In this document: positions 7,269-15,709 of the stretch, piece by piece
Layout: the number at the start of each line of letters is the position of its first letter
Position numbering within the stretch: the first letter of the stretch is position 1
NCBI GenBank assembly: GCA_003611805.1
Contig: RAYM01000049.1
Location: forward strand, 1 to 39,563
DNA: 39,563 nt
From: a bacterium 1xD42-87
Lineage (GTDB): Bacteria; Bacillota; Clostridia; Lachnospirales; Lachnospiraceae
Direction: 5' to 3'
Notes under the pieces: model-generated
The model's database searches: none
Seen by the model: the letters and a program-made list of their open reading frames with translations, nothing else
Told to the model about the DNA's origin: nothing
Translations under genes and position numbers: made by a program

Positions 7269-7940
7269 TTATGACATGTATTCGCCATTGTAACTTACAA
7301 GGGTTACGCTGCCCACACCCTCTATCTCATGTAATCTGTTGACAAAGGACGTTGCCGCATCTGTCAGCCGCACCTCTGCAGTCAGCTCAATGCCGCCTTC
7401 ATTCACCGTCTTGGACTTTACCAGAAACCGTTTCAGCGCTGTCCGCGCCGTTTTCGTCGCCGCATCCTCCGCCTTTTCGTCCTGACAGTTTAAAATCAGA
7501 ATATAGGGATTCTCATGTATCTTCCGATTGGCAAACAGAATCAAAATGATACCGATGATTGCGGAACCGATCACCGCCAGCGGGATCATACCCGCGCCTA
7601 TTACAATCCCCGCCGCAATCGACCAGAACAGATATACAATCTCAATGGGCTCCTTGATCGCTGCCCGGAAACGCACAATGGAAAGTGCGCCCACCATACC
7701 GAGCGAGAGCACCACATTGGACGTCACCGCCATAATGACCAGCGTTGTTACAAGAGAGAGCCCCACAAGCGTCAGCGCAAACCCGGATGAATACATCACA
7801 CCGTTAAATGTCTTTTTATAGACCACGAAAATGAACAGCCCGATGATAAGGGCAAAAAACATTCCAATCAGTGTATCAACCGATGAAAACTGCGCTACAT
7901 TCTCCAAAAAGCTTGATTTAAATATATCGTTAAAAGTCAT
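7269..7940 (-). CDS. DUF4956 membrane protein
   Basis: This 223-residue protein has about four hydrophobic segments (residues about 22-42, 50-72, 76-88 and 100-135), then a soluble C-terminal domain of about 80 residues with a ferredoxin-like strand pattern ending in VTLVSYNGEYMS. The signature LSLGMVGALSIVRFRAAIKE is characteristic of DUF4956. The function of the family is not established. It is often encoded beside VTC-domain polyphosphate polymerases and CotH proteins, as here. It lies 21 bases after the polymerase gene with a GGAGGAAAAGAG site, so the two are co-transcribed. Confidence 0.85.
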   Translation of the reverse strand: MTFNDIFKSSFLENVAQFSSVDTLIGMFFALIIGLFIFVVYKKTFNGVMYSSGFALTLVGLSLVTTLVIMAVTSNVVLSLGMVGALSIVRFRAAIKEPIEIVYLFWSIAAGIVIGAGMIPLAVIGSAIIGIILILFANRKIHENPYILILNCQDEKAEDAATKTARTALKRFLVKSKTVNEGGIELTAEVRLTDAATSFVNRLHEIEGVGSVTLVSYNGEYMS

Positions 7941-7961
7941 TTCTCTTTTCCTCCTTTTTTC

Positions 7962-8654
7962 TTAACCGAACCGTCTGCATGCCTCATATTTTGAAAACGC
8001 CGTCTGCCGCAACGTATTGATCTGAGCAAGCCTGCGGATAACTTCCGGAAGGAAAGCATCATATTTCACTTCCAAGATCATATCCCGCGGCTCCTCCGCC
8101 GTATCAATATCTGCGACCTTCTCTTCCAGAAAATCCCTGTGGAATAAGGTCGTTCGGATATTCGAATCAAAAGTAACCCGTACATTTCCCGCCCGGTAAA
8201 TATAAGGCTCACGCATGTATGATACAAGCACTCTCGGGCGAAGCATCTGGTAGCGCATCTTCGCGTACAGCTCCCGCACCAGCGGCGAGGAATGCTCCAT
8301 CATCCAGGTTGTTCTGCCGTCCAGTAATTTCCCGCACTCCTTCTCCGTAATCCGCGCGTCAATCTTCATACAGAGGTCATTGTCCTTGATTTTCTTCTCC
8401 AGCGTCAGATAGGAAAAATCGTCATTATAATATCTGATTCTGAACTTCTCCCGTACAGGAACGCCATCCGTCTTTTCCCGCAGGGCTTTATCCGCATAGT
8501 TGTCGAAATAGATACTCCGTATCAGATATTTCCCGTCCGTGCCTGTATGCATGTCGCTTTGCATGACTGTCCGCAGACGGTTTCTCATTTCTATATACTG
8601 CGCATAGCCGATCCGATATTTCATCTCATGCCGGAATCCTTCTGTCTGATTCAC
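7962..8654 (-). CDS. VTC-domain polyphosphate polymerase
   Basis: This 230-residue protein consists of a single VTC catalytic domain. In yeast this domain makes polyphosphate from ATP inside a tunnel lined with basic residues. Matching motifs are FRHEMKYRIGYAQY at the start, IRSIYFDNYADKALREK, REKFRIRYYND, the basic strand LTLEKKIKDNDLCMKIDARI, RVLVSYMREPYIY, and an acidic C-terminal strand DMILEVKYDAFLPEVI. A GTG start at 8654 is chosen because AAAGGAG lies eight bases upstream; the ATG at 8681 would put that site inside the gene. It leads the run with DUF4956 and CotH. Whether the product is polyphosphate or another phosphate transfer is not shown by the sequence. Confidence 0.85.
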   Translation of the reverse strand: MNQTEGFRHEMKYRIGYAQYIEMRNRLRTVMQSDMHTGTDGKYLIRSIYFDNYADKALREKTDGVPVREKFRIRYYNDDFSYLTLEKKIKDNDLCMKIDARITEKECGKLLDGRTTWMMEHSSPLVRELYAKMRYQMLRPRVLVSYMREPYIYRAGNVRVTFDSNIRTTLFHRDFLEEKVADIDTAEEPRDMILEVKYDAFLPEVIRRLAQINTLRQTAFSKYEACRRFG

Positions 8655-8821
8655 ACGTTTCTCTCCTTTCCGTAAAAACATATTCTTTTCACCTTAAGTA
8701 TGGGTAAAGTATAGATGTCTTTCCTGAAATGTACTTAAAAACAGATGTGATTTTTTGATGAACAATTTTTGATGATTCTTTAAATCGTTGCTTCAATGCA
8801 AATAACTTACATATACCATAC

Positions 8822-8862
8822 AAAAAAGTAACCGCATTGACTGAAGATACGGTTACTTTTTT
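8822..8862. terminator. Bidirectional terminator hairpin
   Basis: AAAAAAGTAACCG (8822-8834) and CGGTTACTTTTTT (8850-8862) form a perfect 13-bp inverted repeat around a 15-base loop, with U-tracts in both directions. It lies 16 bases past the stop of the decayed methyltransferase gene and upstream of the VTC operon, insulating them. Confidence 0.8.
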
Positions 8863-8877
8863 GCAGCTAAATTTTTA

Positions 8878-9612
8878 TTAATTTTCCTCTATCCAGACAT
8901 ATAGCACCGTCTCATCCAACTCATAAGAATGGTGCCTTACTGCGAACTTATACTCTGGAACAAAGCTGTGAATCAAAAGCGGAATAGAATAAAAATCCAC
9001 AGCATTATGATAAATGCAGACAGCCAACTTAGGCTTATACTTTTTTATTCCCTTTTCTGCCCCCAAAAGCATTCCATATTCATAGCTTTCAATATACGTT
9101 CAGCCCGATATTTTATTGAATTATAATTGTCCCTGTCAGGTTCAAAGACTATCACCTTCGAAAAAGCGCCCTCTCTGTGCCAGAGATATTGTTCCACTGT
9201 ATCTCCCACATATCCACCGCAGTCCACAAACACTTCTTTCGGATCTCTTTTTCTAAACGCGCCCACTGAAAAATATTGATTCTCACTAAAGATTTTGTCA
9301 TCAGGAAGTTTATTGTACATTGTACATTCTACATTTAATCAGTTCTTCGTAAATATCTTTTGACTTCTGATCGCCTAAGCAATCGTATGTCTGCAGAACT
9401 TCTTGTGCATGATGCTTTAAAATCACTTCATCAAGCAGATAATTTTCTACCCCCCCCCCTAGAAAAATCGTTTAGCTGTTGATGAACCTCTTCACAAACT
9501 CTTTTTTGTGTAGAGCATATAAGTACACATATGTCTTGTATCTGAGCTAAATCATTTGGAGCGATAACATGAGGATTTATAATAATAGTGTTAGTAGTTA
9601 AACCTTATGTTA
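8878..9612 (-). pseudogene. Decayed FkbM-family methyltransferase
   Basis: Joining frames recovers an FkbM-type S-adenosylmethionine methyltransferase, a family that usually methylates sugars or polyketides. The N-terminal part reads IIINPHVIAPNDLAQIQDIC, then VENYLLDEVILKHHAQEVLQ. The SAM-binding motif VFVDCGGYVGDTVEQYLW and the acidic strand KVIVFEPDRDNY follow. The C-terminus reads KYKPKLAVCIYHNAVDFYSI. At least four lesions are visible: no start at the 5' end, a frame break at a G10 tract (9450-9459), a 7-bp tandem duplication (9314-9327) that shifts frame, and an internal deletion with frame change near 9050-9080 that removes the region expected to hold the KMDIEG motif. Non-functional as read. 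Confidence 0.8.
9450..9459. repeat. Ten-base poly-C (poly-G on the coding strand) tract
   Basis: A run of ten C lies inside the FkbM remnant. With nine (or twelve) G on the coding strand the upstream frame continues into VENYLLDEV. With ten it runs to a stop within a few codons. Such tracts can switch genes on and off by slippage, but here the gene has other lesions. Confidence 0.8.
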
Positions 9613-9670
9613 TGCTAATATTAAAGCTATGTCAATATTCTGTGCAGTGTAATAGTTCTATCCTTTCCCC

Positions 9671-10963
9671 TTACAAAAACATCGCCATATAAAGCGGCAG
9701 GCTTTCCACCGTTTCATTCCCCGCCACATTCCCGGCTGTCAGCTTGATGCCGTGCATGACACCATAATTTTGAATCATGGAAGTCATGGACTTTGACGCA
9801 GCCTTCTCTGCCGATTTTACTTCTACCGCCGTCGCCATTTTCTGATAACGAATAAAAAAGTCCATCTCCACCTTACTGTTTTTTTCAAAATAATACAGTT
9901 TCTTCCCACTCTTCGCAAAAATGTCCGCTATAATATTTTCATAAATAGCTCCTTTGTAGATACCAATATTACCGTCTATGATATCTTCCGCGCTGCCCTC
10001 GTCCAGCATTGCCACCAGAAGCCCTGTGTCCCGCATATACACCTTAAACACATCGCTTCTCGCATTTCCCGCAAGCGGCAGCGCCGGTTCGGAGAGATTG
10101 TAGCAGAAATTGATAATTCCGGCATCATACAACCACATCAGACTTCCGCCGTATTTTCGATAGGTAGCTTTTGGCTCCACCAAAGAATAGCGGAACTTTT
10201 TATAATCTTTTGCCAAATGTCTGGGTATGGATAAAAAACAGGCACGTGCTTTTGTTTTTTCCGCTCCCTCCGCATACTTCGCTATATCATCCATATAGTC
10301 GCTTAAAATACCCTTTTGAACGGCAAAAGCTTTGGCATAGTTATGCGTCTGTGCAAATTCCTTCACAACTCTCGGCATGCCACCTATGACGATGTATTCC
10401 CGGAATAATTCCATCATTTTATCATGCATTGCCTTCGGCAGCTCTTCCCGTTTTTCATAATATGTCTGAATGTCTTCAACTGAAGATTCTTTTATCCCGT
10501 TCGCCCACAAAAATTCCTCAAAATCCATAGAATACATATCCAGATGATCTACATACCCCACCGGGTAAGAAGGCACTTCTTTATAGTGTATACCCAGCAT
10601 AGATCCTGATGCCACAACGTCAAAACGCCCGTCGATTGCCAAAAATTTAAGTGCCGTGCGCGCACGGGGACAATTTTGTATTTCATCAAGAAACAATATC
10701 GTTTCCCCCGGCTCCAGCTCCGCATCCGATACCCGCAGGGATATCTGCTTGATCAGTGTTTCCACATCCAGATCACCGTCAAAAATGGCCCTGTATGCCG
10801 GGTTTTCATCGAAATTAAGATATGTGTAATACTTATAATTTTCTCTTGCAAATCTGTCTAAGCTGTAAGTTTTTCCGACCTGTCTTGCTCCCTTTACCAA
10901 AAGGCATGTTTGACTATGATTATCTTTCCATTCCAACAGCCGTTTCTCTATTTTTCTTTTCAT
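9671..10963 (-). CDS. AAA_14/DUF4143 ATPase
   Basis: This 430-residue protein pairs an N-terminal AAA_14 ATPase with a C-terminal DUF4143 domain. Walker A is KGARQVGKTYSLDRF (about residues 24-38) and Walker B is TILFLDEIQNCPRA. The following SGSMLGI and PVGYVDHLDMYSMDFEEFLW segments are typical. The C-terminal portion (KLYYFEKNSKVEMDFFIRYQ, then VEVKSA) has the E..D-h...........hEVK arrangement of a PD-(D/E)XK-like fold. Such proteins are common in gut Clostridia and Bacteroidetes; their role is not established. It stands alone, 208 bases from the next gene upstream, behind the phased repeats. Confidence 0.85.
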   Translation of the reverse strand: MKRKIEKRLLEWKDNHSQTCLLVKGARQVGKTYSLDRFARENYKYYTYLNFDENPAYRAIFDGDLDVETLIKQISLRVSDAELEPGETILFLDEIQNCPRARTALKFLAIDGRFDVVASGSMLGIHYKEVPSYPVGYVDHLDMYSMDFEEFLWANGIKESSVEDIQTYYEKREELPKAMHDKMMELFREYIVIGGMPRVVKEFAQTHNYAKAFAVQKGILSDYMDDIAKYAEGAEKTKARACFLSIPRHLAKDYKKFRYSLVEPKATYRKYGGSLMWLYDAGIINFCYNLSEPALPLAGNARSDVFKVYMRDTGLLVAMLDEGSAEDIIDGNIGIYKGAIYENIIADIFAKSGKKLYYFEKNSKVEMDFFIRYQKMATAVEVKSAEKAASKSMTSMIQNYGVMHGIKLTAGNVAGNETVESLPLYMAMFL

Positions 10964-11040
10964 AACTTCAATCCCCCGCCCATACTATCTTCTTAGTTAT
11001 CCCCATATTCTCACATAATATAAGCAAAGTCAATCAAAAC

Positions 11041-11119
11041 GCATATTTCCCCCATCACTTTCATCATAAAATTGCATATTTTCCCCGCGTTTTTCTTTGT
11101 GCTATCACATATTTCCCCC
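11041..11119. repeat. Three 13-base repeats at exact 33-bp spacing
   Basis: GCATATTTCCCCC (11041), GCATATTTTCCCC (11074) and ACATATTTCCCCC (11107) recur every 33 bases with unrelated 20-base spacers. On the minus strand they read GGGGGAAATATGC and lie just upstream of a TTGACT -35-like box about 60-80 bases before the DUF4143 ATPase gene. The spacing is close to three helical turns, which suggests protein-binding sites on one face of the DNA. Confidence 0.7.
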
Positions 11120-11172
11120 GCCTCGCACATCTATCCGCCGCTTTTACAAGCAGCATTTGGGGAAGTCTTCCT

Positions 11173-12396
11173 CTAAAGCGTCACGTTAAAGCATATCCTC
11201 TTCCCACTGTCACTCTGCACCGATGCCCTCCCTCCGTGCGTTTCCGCGATTGACCGCACCATGGACAGTCCAATTCCCGTGCCGCCCGTCGCGGAGGAGC
11301 GGGATTCATCCATGCGGTAAAACCGGTCAAACAGTCTGTCCAGATCCGAAATGTCCGCCAAGTCGCATGTATTGGACACTTCCACACAGATTTTTCCCCG
11401 CCTGCGGTAGATATGCATCTGAATCTCACCGCCGTCATCAGAATACCTGACCGCGTTATCCAGTAAAATGGAAATCATACGCTGAATGGAACTTCTGTCC
11501 CCGTATAGCATCAGGTTTTCCTCGATGCTCTGGCTGTAGATTTTCCCCTGTGCTTTCGCGAGAACCGCAAAAGGTTCCGCGGCTTCCCACGCTGCCTCGC
11601 TCATGGAAAATCTGCACTTCTCGGGAAAGGGCGTCTCCTCATCCAATCTCGACAGCGCCACCATATCCCCCACCAGTTTTGTGAGCCGCGCCGCCTGCTT
11701 TCGGATATTGTCGATCCACTCATCCCCCTCATGTTCCATCGCCGCGATATCCGCACTGGTCGCAATGGATGTGATCGGCGTTTTCAGTTCATGTCCCGCG
11801 TCTGTGATAAACTGCTTCTGCCGTTCTAAATTTTTCCGGTAAGGCTGAATGGCACGCCTTGAAAACAGAAGAATAAGAAAAAATACCATCAACAGGCTGA
11901 ACAACCCTATCGTCAGAGACACCAGAAGAAGGGATCGCATGGACTGCAGCTGAATCGCCGAATTCAAAAAGAGGATCGAAATCCCTCTTTCGCTCCTGCT
12001 CACCAGATACCGATAGTCCTTATAATATCCCTTTTCCCTGCCCTTCGACAAAACAGCCTGCGCGTATGTCTTTGCCGTCTCCTCATCCACGGAAGAAATA
12101 TAATCCCTTAAAACCTCCCTTACTCTGCCGTCCGCATCACAGTGAACCGTAAAGAAGCGGGTCATAAATGCCGCTTCCGGATTTCTGCCCCGCATATCCC
12201 CGACCGGCGGAGGCGGCACCTGAGGCTTTCCAAGATCAGTCTGTTCATTCGAAAGAAGCGCTGCCGTCAGATGATCCTGCATAGAGGTCGTTCTGTAGTA
12301 ATTTGCCGCGTTGATTCCGACAATAATAAGCAGCATGACCGTTCCAAACGCCGCCATCGCCGCCAGAATAAACCGCCTCTGTATCTTTTTCAGCAT
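11173..12396 (-). CDS. Sensor histidine kinase
   Basis: This 407-residue kinase has two membrane segments (about 11-31 and 154-178) around an extracytoplasmic loop of about 120 residues with a Pro-rich start (KPQVPPPPVGD). The phosphoacceptor is H202 in DAGHELKTPITSI. The ATP-binding domain shows the N box (ILLDNAVRYSDDGGEI), a FDRFYRMDESR segment and a G box (GGTGIGLSMVRSIAE). It autophosphorylates in response to an unknown signal and passes phosphate to the regulator encoded 20 bases upstream. GAGGAG precedes the ATG. It is third in the unit behind the FIST-GGDEF and regulator genes. Confidence 0.92.
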   Translation of the reverse strand: MLKKIQRRFILAAMAAFGTVMLLIIVGINAANYYRTTSMQDHLTAALLSNEQTDLGKPQVPPPPVGDMRGRNPEAAFMTRFFTVHCDADGRVREVLRDYISSVDEETAKTYAQAVLSKGREKGYYKDYRYLVSRSERGISILFLNSAIQLQSMRSLLLVSLTIGLFSLLMVFFLILLFSRRAIQPYRKNLERQKQFITDAGHELKTPITSIATSADIAAMEHEGDEWIDNIRKQAARLTKLVGDMVALSRLDEETPFPEKCRFSMSEAAWEAAEPFAVLAKAQGKIYSQSIEENLMLYGDRSSIQRMISILLDNAVRYSDDGGEIQMHIYRRRGKICVEVSNTCDLADISDLDRLFDRFYRMDESRSSATGGTGIGLSMVRSIAETHGGRASVQSDSGKRICFNVTL

Positions 12397-12416
12397 CCGC
12401 TCTCCTCAAAAATTCT

Positions 12417-13085
12417 CTATAAATCAAGATAATATCCTGCGCCGCGCGCTGTCCGTATCTCGATATCAGCTTTCAGTTCCTTTAATTTTTTCCGAAGAAA
12501 TCCCACGTAAGTCCAGACCACGCTGACATCCGCCTCTGAATCCTGCCCCCATATCTTATCCATCAGATGCGCTGTTGAAAACACGAAGCGGGGATTTCGC
12601 ATAAAAAGCTCCATCAGTTGAAATTCCTTATTATTGAGACGAATCGCCCGGTCCTGACACATCACTTCATAGCGGTTACAGTCAAGCTGCACATTTCCGA
12701 AGGACAGGCAAAGTTCTGTATATCCCTGATTTCTCCGCGAAAGCGCCTTCACTCTGGCGATAAACTCCGGGCTTGCAAAGGGTTTCGGGAGATAATCATC
12801 CGCCCCTGCCTCCAGTCCCGCCACCCGGTCCTCAATCTCCGCCTTCGCCGTCAGCATCAGCACGGGAACCCCGGATCCTGTCCCACGAATCTCCCGCAGC
12901 ACGTCTAACCCGTTTACCTTCGGCATCATGATATCCAAAATCACCACATCATAATCCCTGTCCCGAAAATAGGTCAGTGCCTCCCCACCGTCATGCGCCA
13001 CGTCCACGGTAAATTTATTCTTTTCCAGCAGAAACTTTAGTCCTCTCGCCAGCTCCGTCTCGTCCTCAGCAATTAATACCCGCAT
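12417..13085 (-). CDS. OmpR-type response regulator
   Basis: This 222-residue regulator has a receiver domain with acidic pocket E7/D8, phosphoacceptor D51 (VVILDIMMPKVNG), T79 and K101 (DDYLPKPF). A winged-helix DNA-binding domain follows (NNKEFQLMELFMRNP, then VVWTYVGFLRKKL and IRTARGAGYYLDL). It starts five bases after the end of the FIST-GGDEF gene without a strong ribosome binding site of its own, so it is probably translationally coupled to it. Its partner is the kinase gene directly downstream. Targets are not identifiable from the window. Confidence 0.93.
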   Translation of the reverse strand: MRVLIAEDETELARGLKFLLEKNKFTVDVAHDGGEALTYFRDRDYDVVILDIMMPKVNGLDVLREIRGTGSGVPVLMLTAKAEIEDRVAGLEAGADDYLPKPFASPEFIARVKALSRRNQGYTELCLSFGNVQLDCNRYEVMCQDRAIRLNNKEFQLMELFMRNPRFVFSTAHLMDKIWGQDSEADVSVVWTYVGFLRKKLKELKADIEIRTARGAGYYLDL

Positions 13086-13090
13086 AAATT

Positions 13091-14857
13091 TTACTCAATC
13101 TCCACTCTGTTCTTGCCGCTCTGTTTTGCCCGGTAAAGCGCCATATCCACACGGGTGCAGAGAGAATCTACCGTGTCGTCCTCTCTTGCCTGGGTCACGC
13201 CAAGGCTTACTGTCTGGGGTCTGATTCCCGGAAAGCTGGTATTGGCAAAACACTCCCGCATAAGATCCGCAATATATGCCGCCGAAGAAGAATCTGTCCC
13301 CCGCAGAAGCACCATGAATTCTTCGCCGCCCCATCTTCCGGATGACTGCATCAGACCAGTCCGTCTGTTTCGCAGAATATCCGCAAGCGCCACGATAACG
13401 GAGTCCCCTTCCTGATGCCCGTAAGTGTCGTTCACCTGCTTAAAATTATCAATATCCAGCATTACCAGTGAAAACTGTTCTCTCTTAACATCTGCAAGTG
13501 CCTTTTCAATCTGGCCCTGAATCTCCTTACGGTTATACAGACCTGTCAGACCGTCGATAATGGCGGCCATTTTCAGTTTGTCATTGACAAGCGCAAGCTG
13601 TTTATTTGTGTTTTCCAGTTCCTGGGATGTCACGCTGATAAAAGTCGCCAGCCGAGATACCAGCGGCACGCGGGACATCATGTAATTGTCCTGTGCTTGC
13701 GGCACCGCCGGTGATGCCTTTTTCTCCCCTTCTCTCATCGCCGCTATAACAAGCGTCACATTATGCTGATTCAAGCTGCCCTTCGTGCGCAAAAACTCCC
13801 CATGCGAGAAAAAGCCACAAGAAGTCGAAATATCATACAAAGGTTCAATCTCGTAGGTCGGCTCCCTGTTAGTCCAGAAGGTGCGCCTTGCCGCACAGGA
13901 AAATATATGCAGCACATCCGGTCCAAACTGCGCAAGTCTCTGACTGTCATGCCTGATACTGTCCACAATCGTACTTGGATCCCCGTAGGAAATGCGCACC
14001 ACAGAACCAATATCCATATCCGACGTCATATTGAGGGAACCGTCCGCATTGCTGGATACGGGCGTACGCAGTATTGTCGTGTCATTATGTTCATAAAACA
14101 GAGGGAATTCCAAGGTATTGTAGAAAAAATTCTCGTCGTTATTAATATTCAGATATTTACGGTACACATCATACGCCGGAATGCCGTCCAGTTCCTGTAG
14201 GAGCGATCCCTGCGATTTTGTGACATGAAACTCCCTGCCAAGCGGTTTCCATCCCGTCACTTTGATGGAATCCACATGGAAATCCTCACCGCCGTAAAAC
14301 ACAATAACAATGGATGTCTCAGAAAACCCGTATGCCTTTGTAAACACGCAGGAATCGTCACTTGTAATATCGTCGCTGCAGCTGACACCGCCGAAAACCT
14401 GAATGTCCTCCCGAATATCCTTCAAACCGTCGCAAAACTGCGTGGTGGAACCTTCCGGAATAGTAAAATACATCTCAATCGCCTTTACCCAGGGATTTTT
14501 TTTCGTCTCCTCCACAATCTGCGCCGTAATCTCATCCACGGACTGCTTTGCCATATCGTATTGGAAAATTTCAAATCTGGTCGTCAGCAGTTCAAAGTCC
14601 GTACACACCACCGTGATGTCTCCTGCCAGCTCGCAGTCAATGATATTCCCGCTCGTGGAACATCCTATGTACGGTATATCGGGAAAACACTCCTCAATCG
14701 CATCCGTCACCTCCTGAATGACCGTCGGTTTCAGTATCTCCGAATAAATCTGAAACATTCTTCTCCCCGTACTGCTCACCCGGTCCGTATTTTTAAATTC
14801 CAGAAGTTTTTGCTTAAAGCTCTCTTTTTCCTCATAAATAAACCAGACCTGCTGCAT
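13091..14857 (-). CDS. FIST sensor domain - GGDEF diguanylate cyclase
   Basis: This 588-residue soluble protein joins FIST N and C domains (about residues 1-380) to a GGDEF domain (about 425-588). FIST domains are predicted to bind small ligands such as amino acids. The sequence PDIPYIGCSTSGNIIDCELA is typical of the FIST N domain. The cyclase has LTGLYNRKE, LDIDNFKQVNDTYGHQEGD and an active GGEEF (510-514), so it should make cyclic di-GMP. The RxxD inhibitory site expected just before GGEEF is not present. The gene lies immediately upstream of a two-component pair in the same unit, which couples a second-messenger enzyme to that pathway. Confidence 0.9.
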   Translation of the reverse strand: MQQVWFIYEEKESFKQKLLEFKNTDRVSSTGRRMFQIYSEILKPTVIQEVTDAIEECFPDIPYIGCSTSGNIIDCELAGDITVVCTDFELLTTRFEIFQYDMAKQSVDEITAQIVEETKKNPWVKAIEMYFTIPEGSTTQFCDGLKDIREDIQVFGGVSCSDDITSDDSCVFTKAYGFSETSIVIVFYGGEDFHVDSIKVTGWKPLGREFHVTKSQGSLLQELDGIPAYDVYRKYLNINNDENFFYNTLEFPLFYEHNDTTILRTPVSSNADGSLNMTSDMDIGSVVRISYGDPSTIVDSIRHDSQRLAQFGPDVLHIFSCAARRTFWTNREPTYEIEPLYDISTSCGFFSHGEFLRTKGSLNQHNVTLVIAAMREGEKKASPAVPQAQDNYMMSRVPLVSRLATFISVTSQELENTNKQLALVNDKLKMAAIIDGLTGLYNRKEIQGQIEKALADVKREQFSLVMLDIDNFKQVNDTYGHQEGDSVIVALADILRNRRTGLMQSSGRWGGEEFMVLLRGTDSSSAAYIADLMRECFANTSFPGIRPQTVSLGVTQAREDDTVDSLCTRVDMALYRAKQSGKNRVEIE

Positions 14858-14915
14858 ACCGTTCCCCGCCTTTCCCCATAATTTCCCTTCTCGTCAAGCA
14901 TCATAAAGATAAATA

Positions 14916-14924
14916 ATTATACCA
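14916..14924 (-). promoter_or_regulatory. Extended -10 promoter of the FIST-GGDEF unit
   Basis: On the minus strand TGG-TATAAT gives the extended -10 pattern TGnTATAAT about 60 bases upstream of the start codon. The -35 position reads TTAAAT and is weak, as often seen with extended -10 promoters. Confidence 0.55.
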
Positions 14925-14950
14925 CAACTCTATCTAAAATTTAAGCCCGC

Positions 14951-14979
14951 TTGTTTTTCCCTTTCAGCTATTATATTAT
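14951..14979 (+). promoter_or_regulatory. Promoter of the second two-component pair
   Basis: TTGTTT (14951-14956) and TATTAT (14974-14979) are separated by 17 bases and lie about 38 bases before the regulator start at 15017. It diverges from the FIST-GGDEF promoter in a shared 160-base region. Confidence 0.5.
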
Positions 14980-15016
14980 ATTTTAGAAAAAACAATTTAC
15001 AATGGAGTGTGTGACT

Positions 15017-15709
15017 ATGCCACAGGAAATTTTACTTTTGGAGGATGATGACAACCTCAACCACGCAGTCAGTCTGAAATTAAAGAAGGAGGGATTCACC
15101 GTCCACAGCGCTTTTACCGTGAAGGAAGCTTTTTCTCTTTTCCGGCAGGTTGCTCCCTTTCTGATTATCTGTGATATCACATTGCCCGACGGAAACGGTC
15201 TGGATTTTTGTTCCCGCATACGGCAGGAAAGTGACGTGCTTTTCCTGTTTCTGACCGCCCTTGACAGAGAGGAAGATATCGTGGCGGGCTACCGGCAGGG
15301 CGCGGACGATTATATCACCAAACCCTTCTCTCTGACCGCGCTGGTCTCCAAGGTCGGCGCACTCTTAAAACGGTTTCCTGCCGAACAGCCGAAAACCATA
15401 GTATCCGGAAATATCACACTCTACCCGGAAGAAAAACGGGCTGCAAAGAACGGTGAAAATCTGGTACTCACCGCCAGAGAATATTCCCTGCTCGCCTTCT
15501 TTATGGAAAATCCCATGAAAGTTCTGTCACGCGGGCAGCTCCTGGAATCCATCTGGGACATCGAGGGCAATTTTGTCGATGAGAATACCCTCTCCGTCAA
15601 TATCAGAAGACTGCGGGAAAAAATAGAGGACAATCCTTCCGCCCCCGCCATCTTGAAAAATATCCGGGGACTGGGCTATATCTGGGAAAGGAAATGTGAA
15701 AAACGATGA
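15017..15709 (+). CDS. OmpR-type response regulator (transporter-linked)
   Basis: This 230-residue regulator has a receiver domain with an acidic pocket (LLLEDDDN), phosphoacceptor D53 (LIICDITLPDGNG), T80 and K102 (DDYITKPF). A winged-helix domain follows (LTAREYSLLAFFMENP, then NTLSVNIRRLREKI and NIRGLGYIWERK). The ATG at 15017 is chosen because GGAG lies nine bases upstream; an ATG at 15002 lacks a site. Its end overlaps the kinase gene (ATGA). It very likely controls the downstream ABC transporter genes. Confidence 0.93.
   Translation: MPQEILLLEDDDNLNHAVSLKLKKEGFTVHSAFTVKEAFSLFRQVAPFLIICDITLPDGNGLDFCSRIRQESDVLFLFLTALDREEDIVAGYRQGADDYITKPFSLTALVSKVGALLKRFPAEQPKTIVSGNITLYPEEKRAAKNGENLVLTAREYSLLAFFMENPMKVLSRGQLLESIWDIEGNFVDENTLSVNIRRLREKIEDNPSAPAILKNIRGLGYIWERKCEKR

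Noticed and set aside
8655..8821. Promoter for the VTC operon (TATACT near 8710)
   Set aside because: No acceptable -35 at proper spacing; a promoter must exist here, but I cannot place it.
9450..9459. Active phase-variable methyltransferase gene
   Set aside because: Restoring the tract would not rescue the gene because of the duplication, the internal deletion and the missing 5' end.
11041..11119. Short CRISPR array
   Set aside because: Repeats are only 13 bases with 20-base spacers, there are three copies, they are imperfect, and there are no cas genes. They fit protein-binding sites better.
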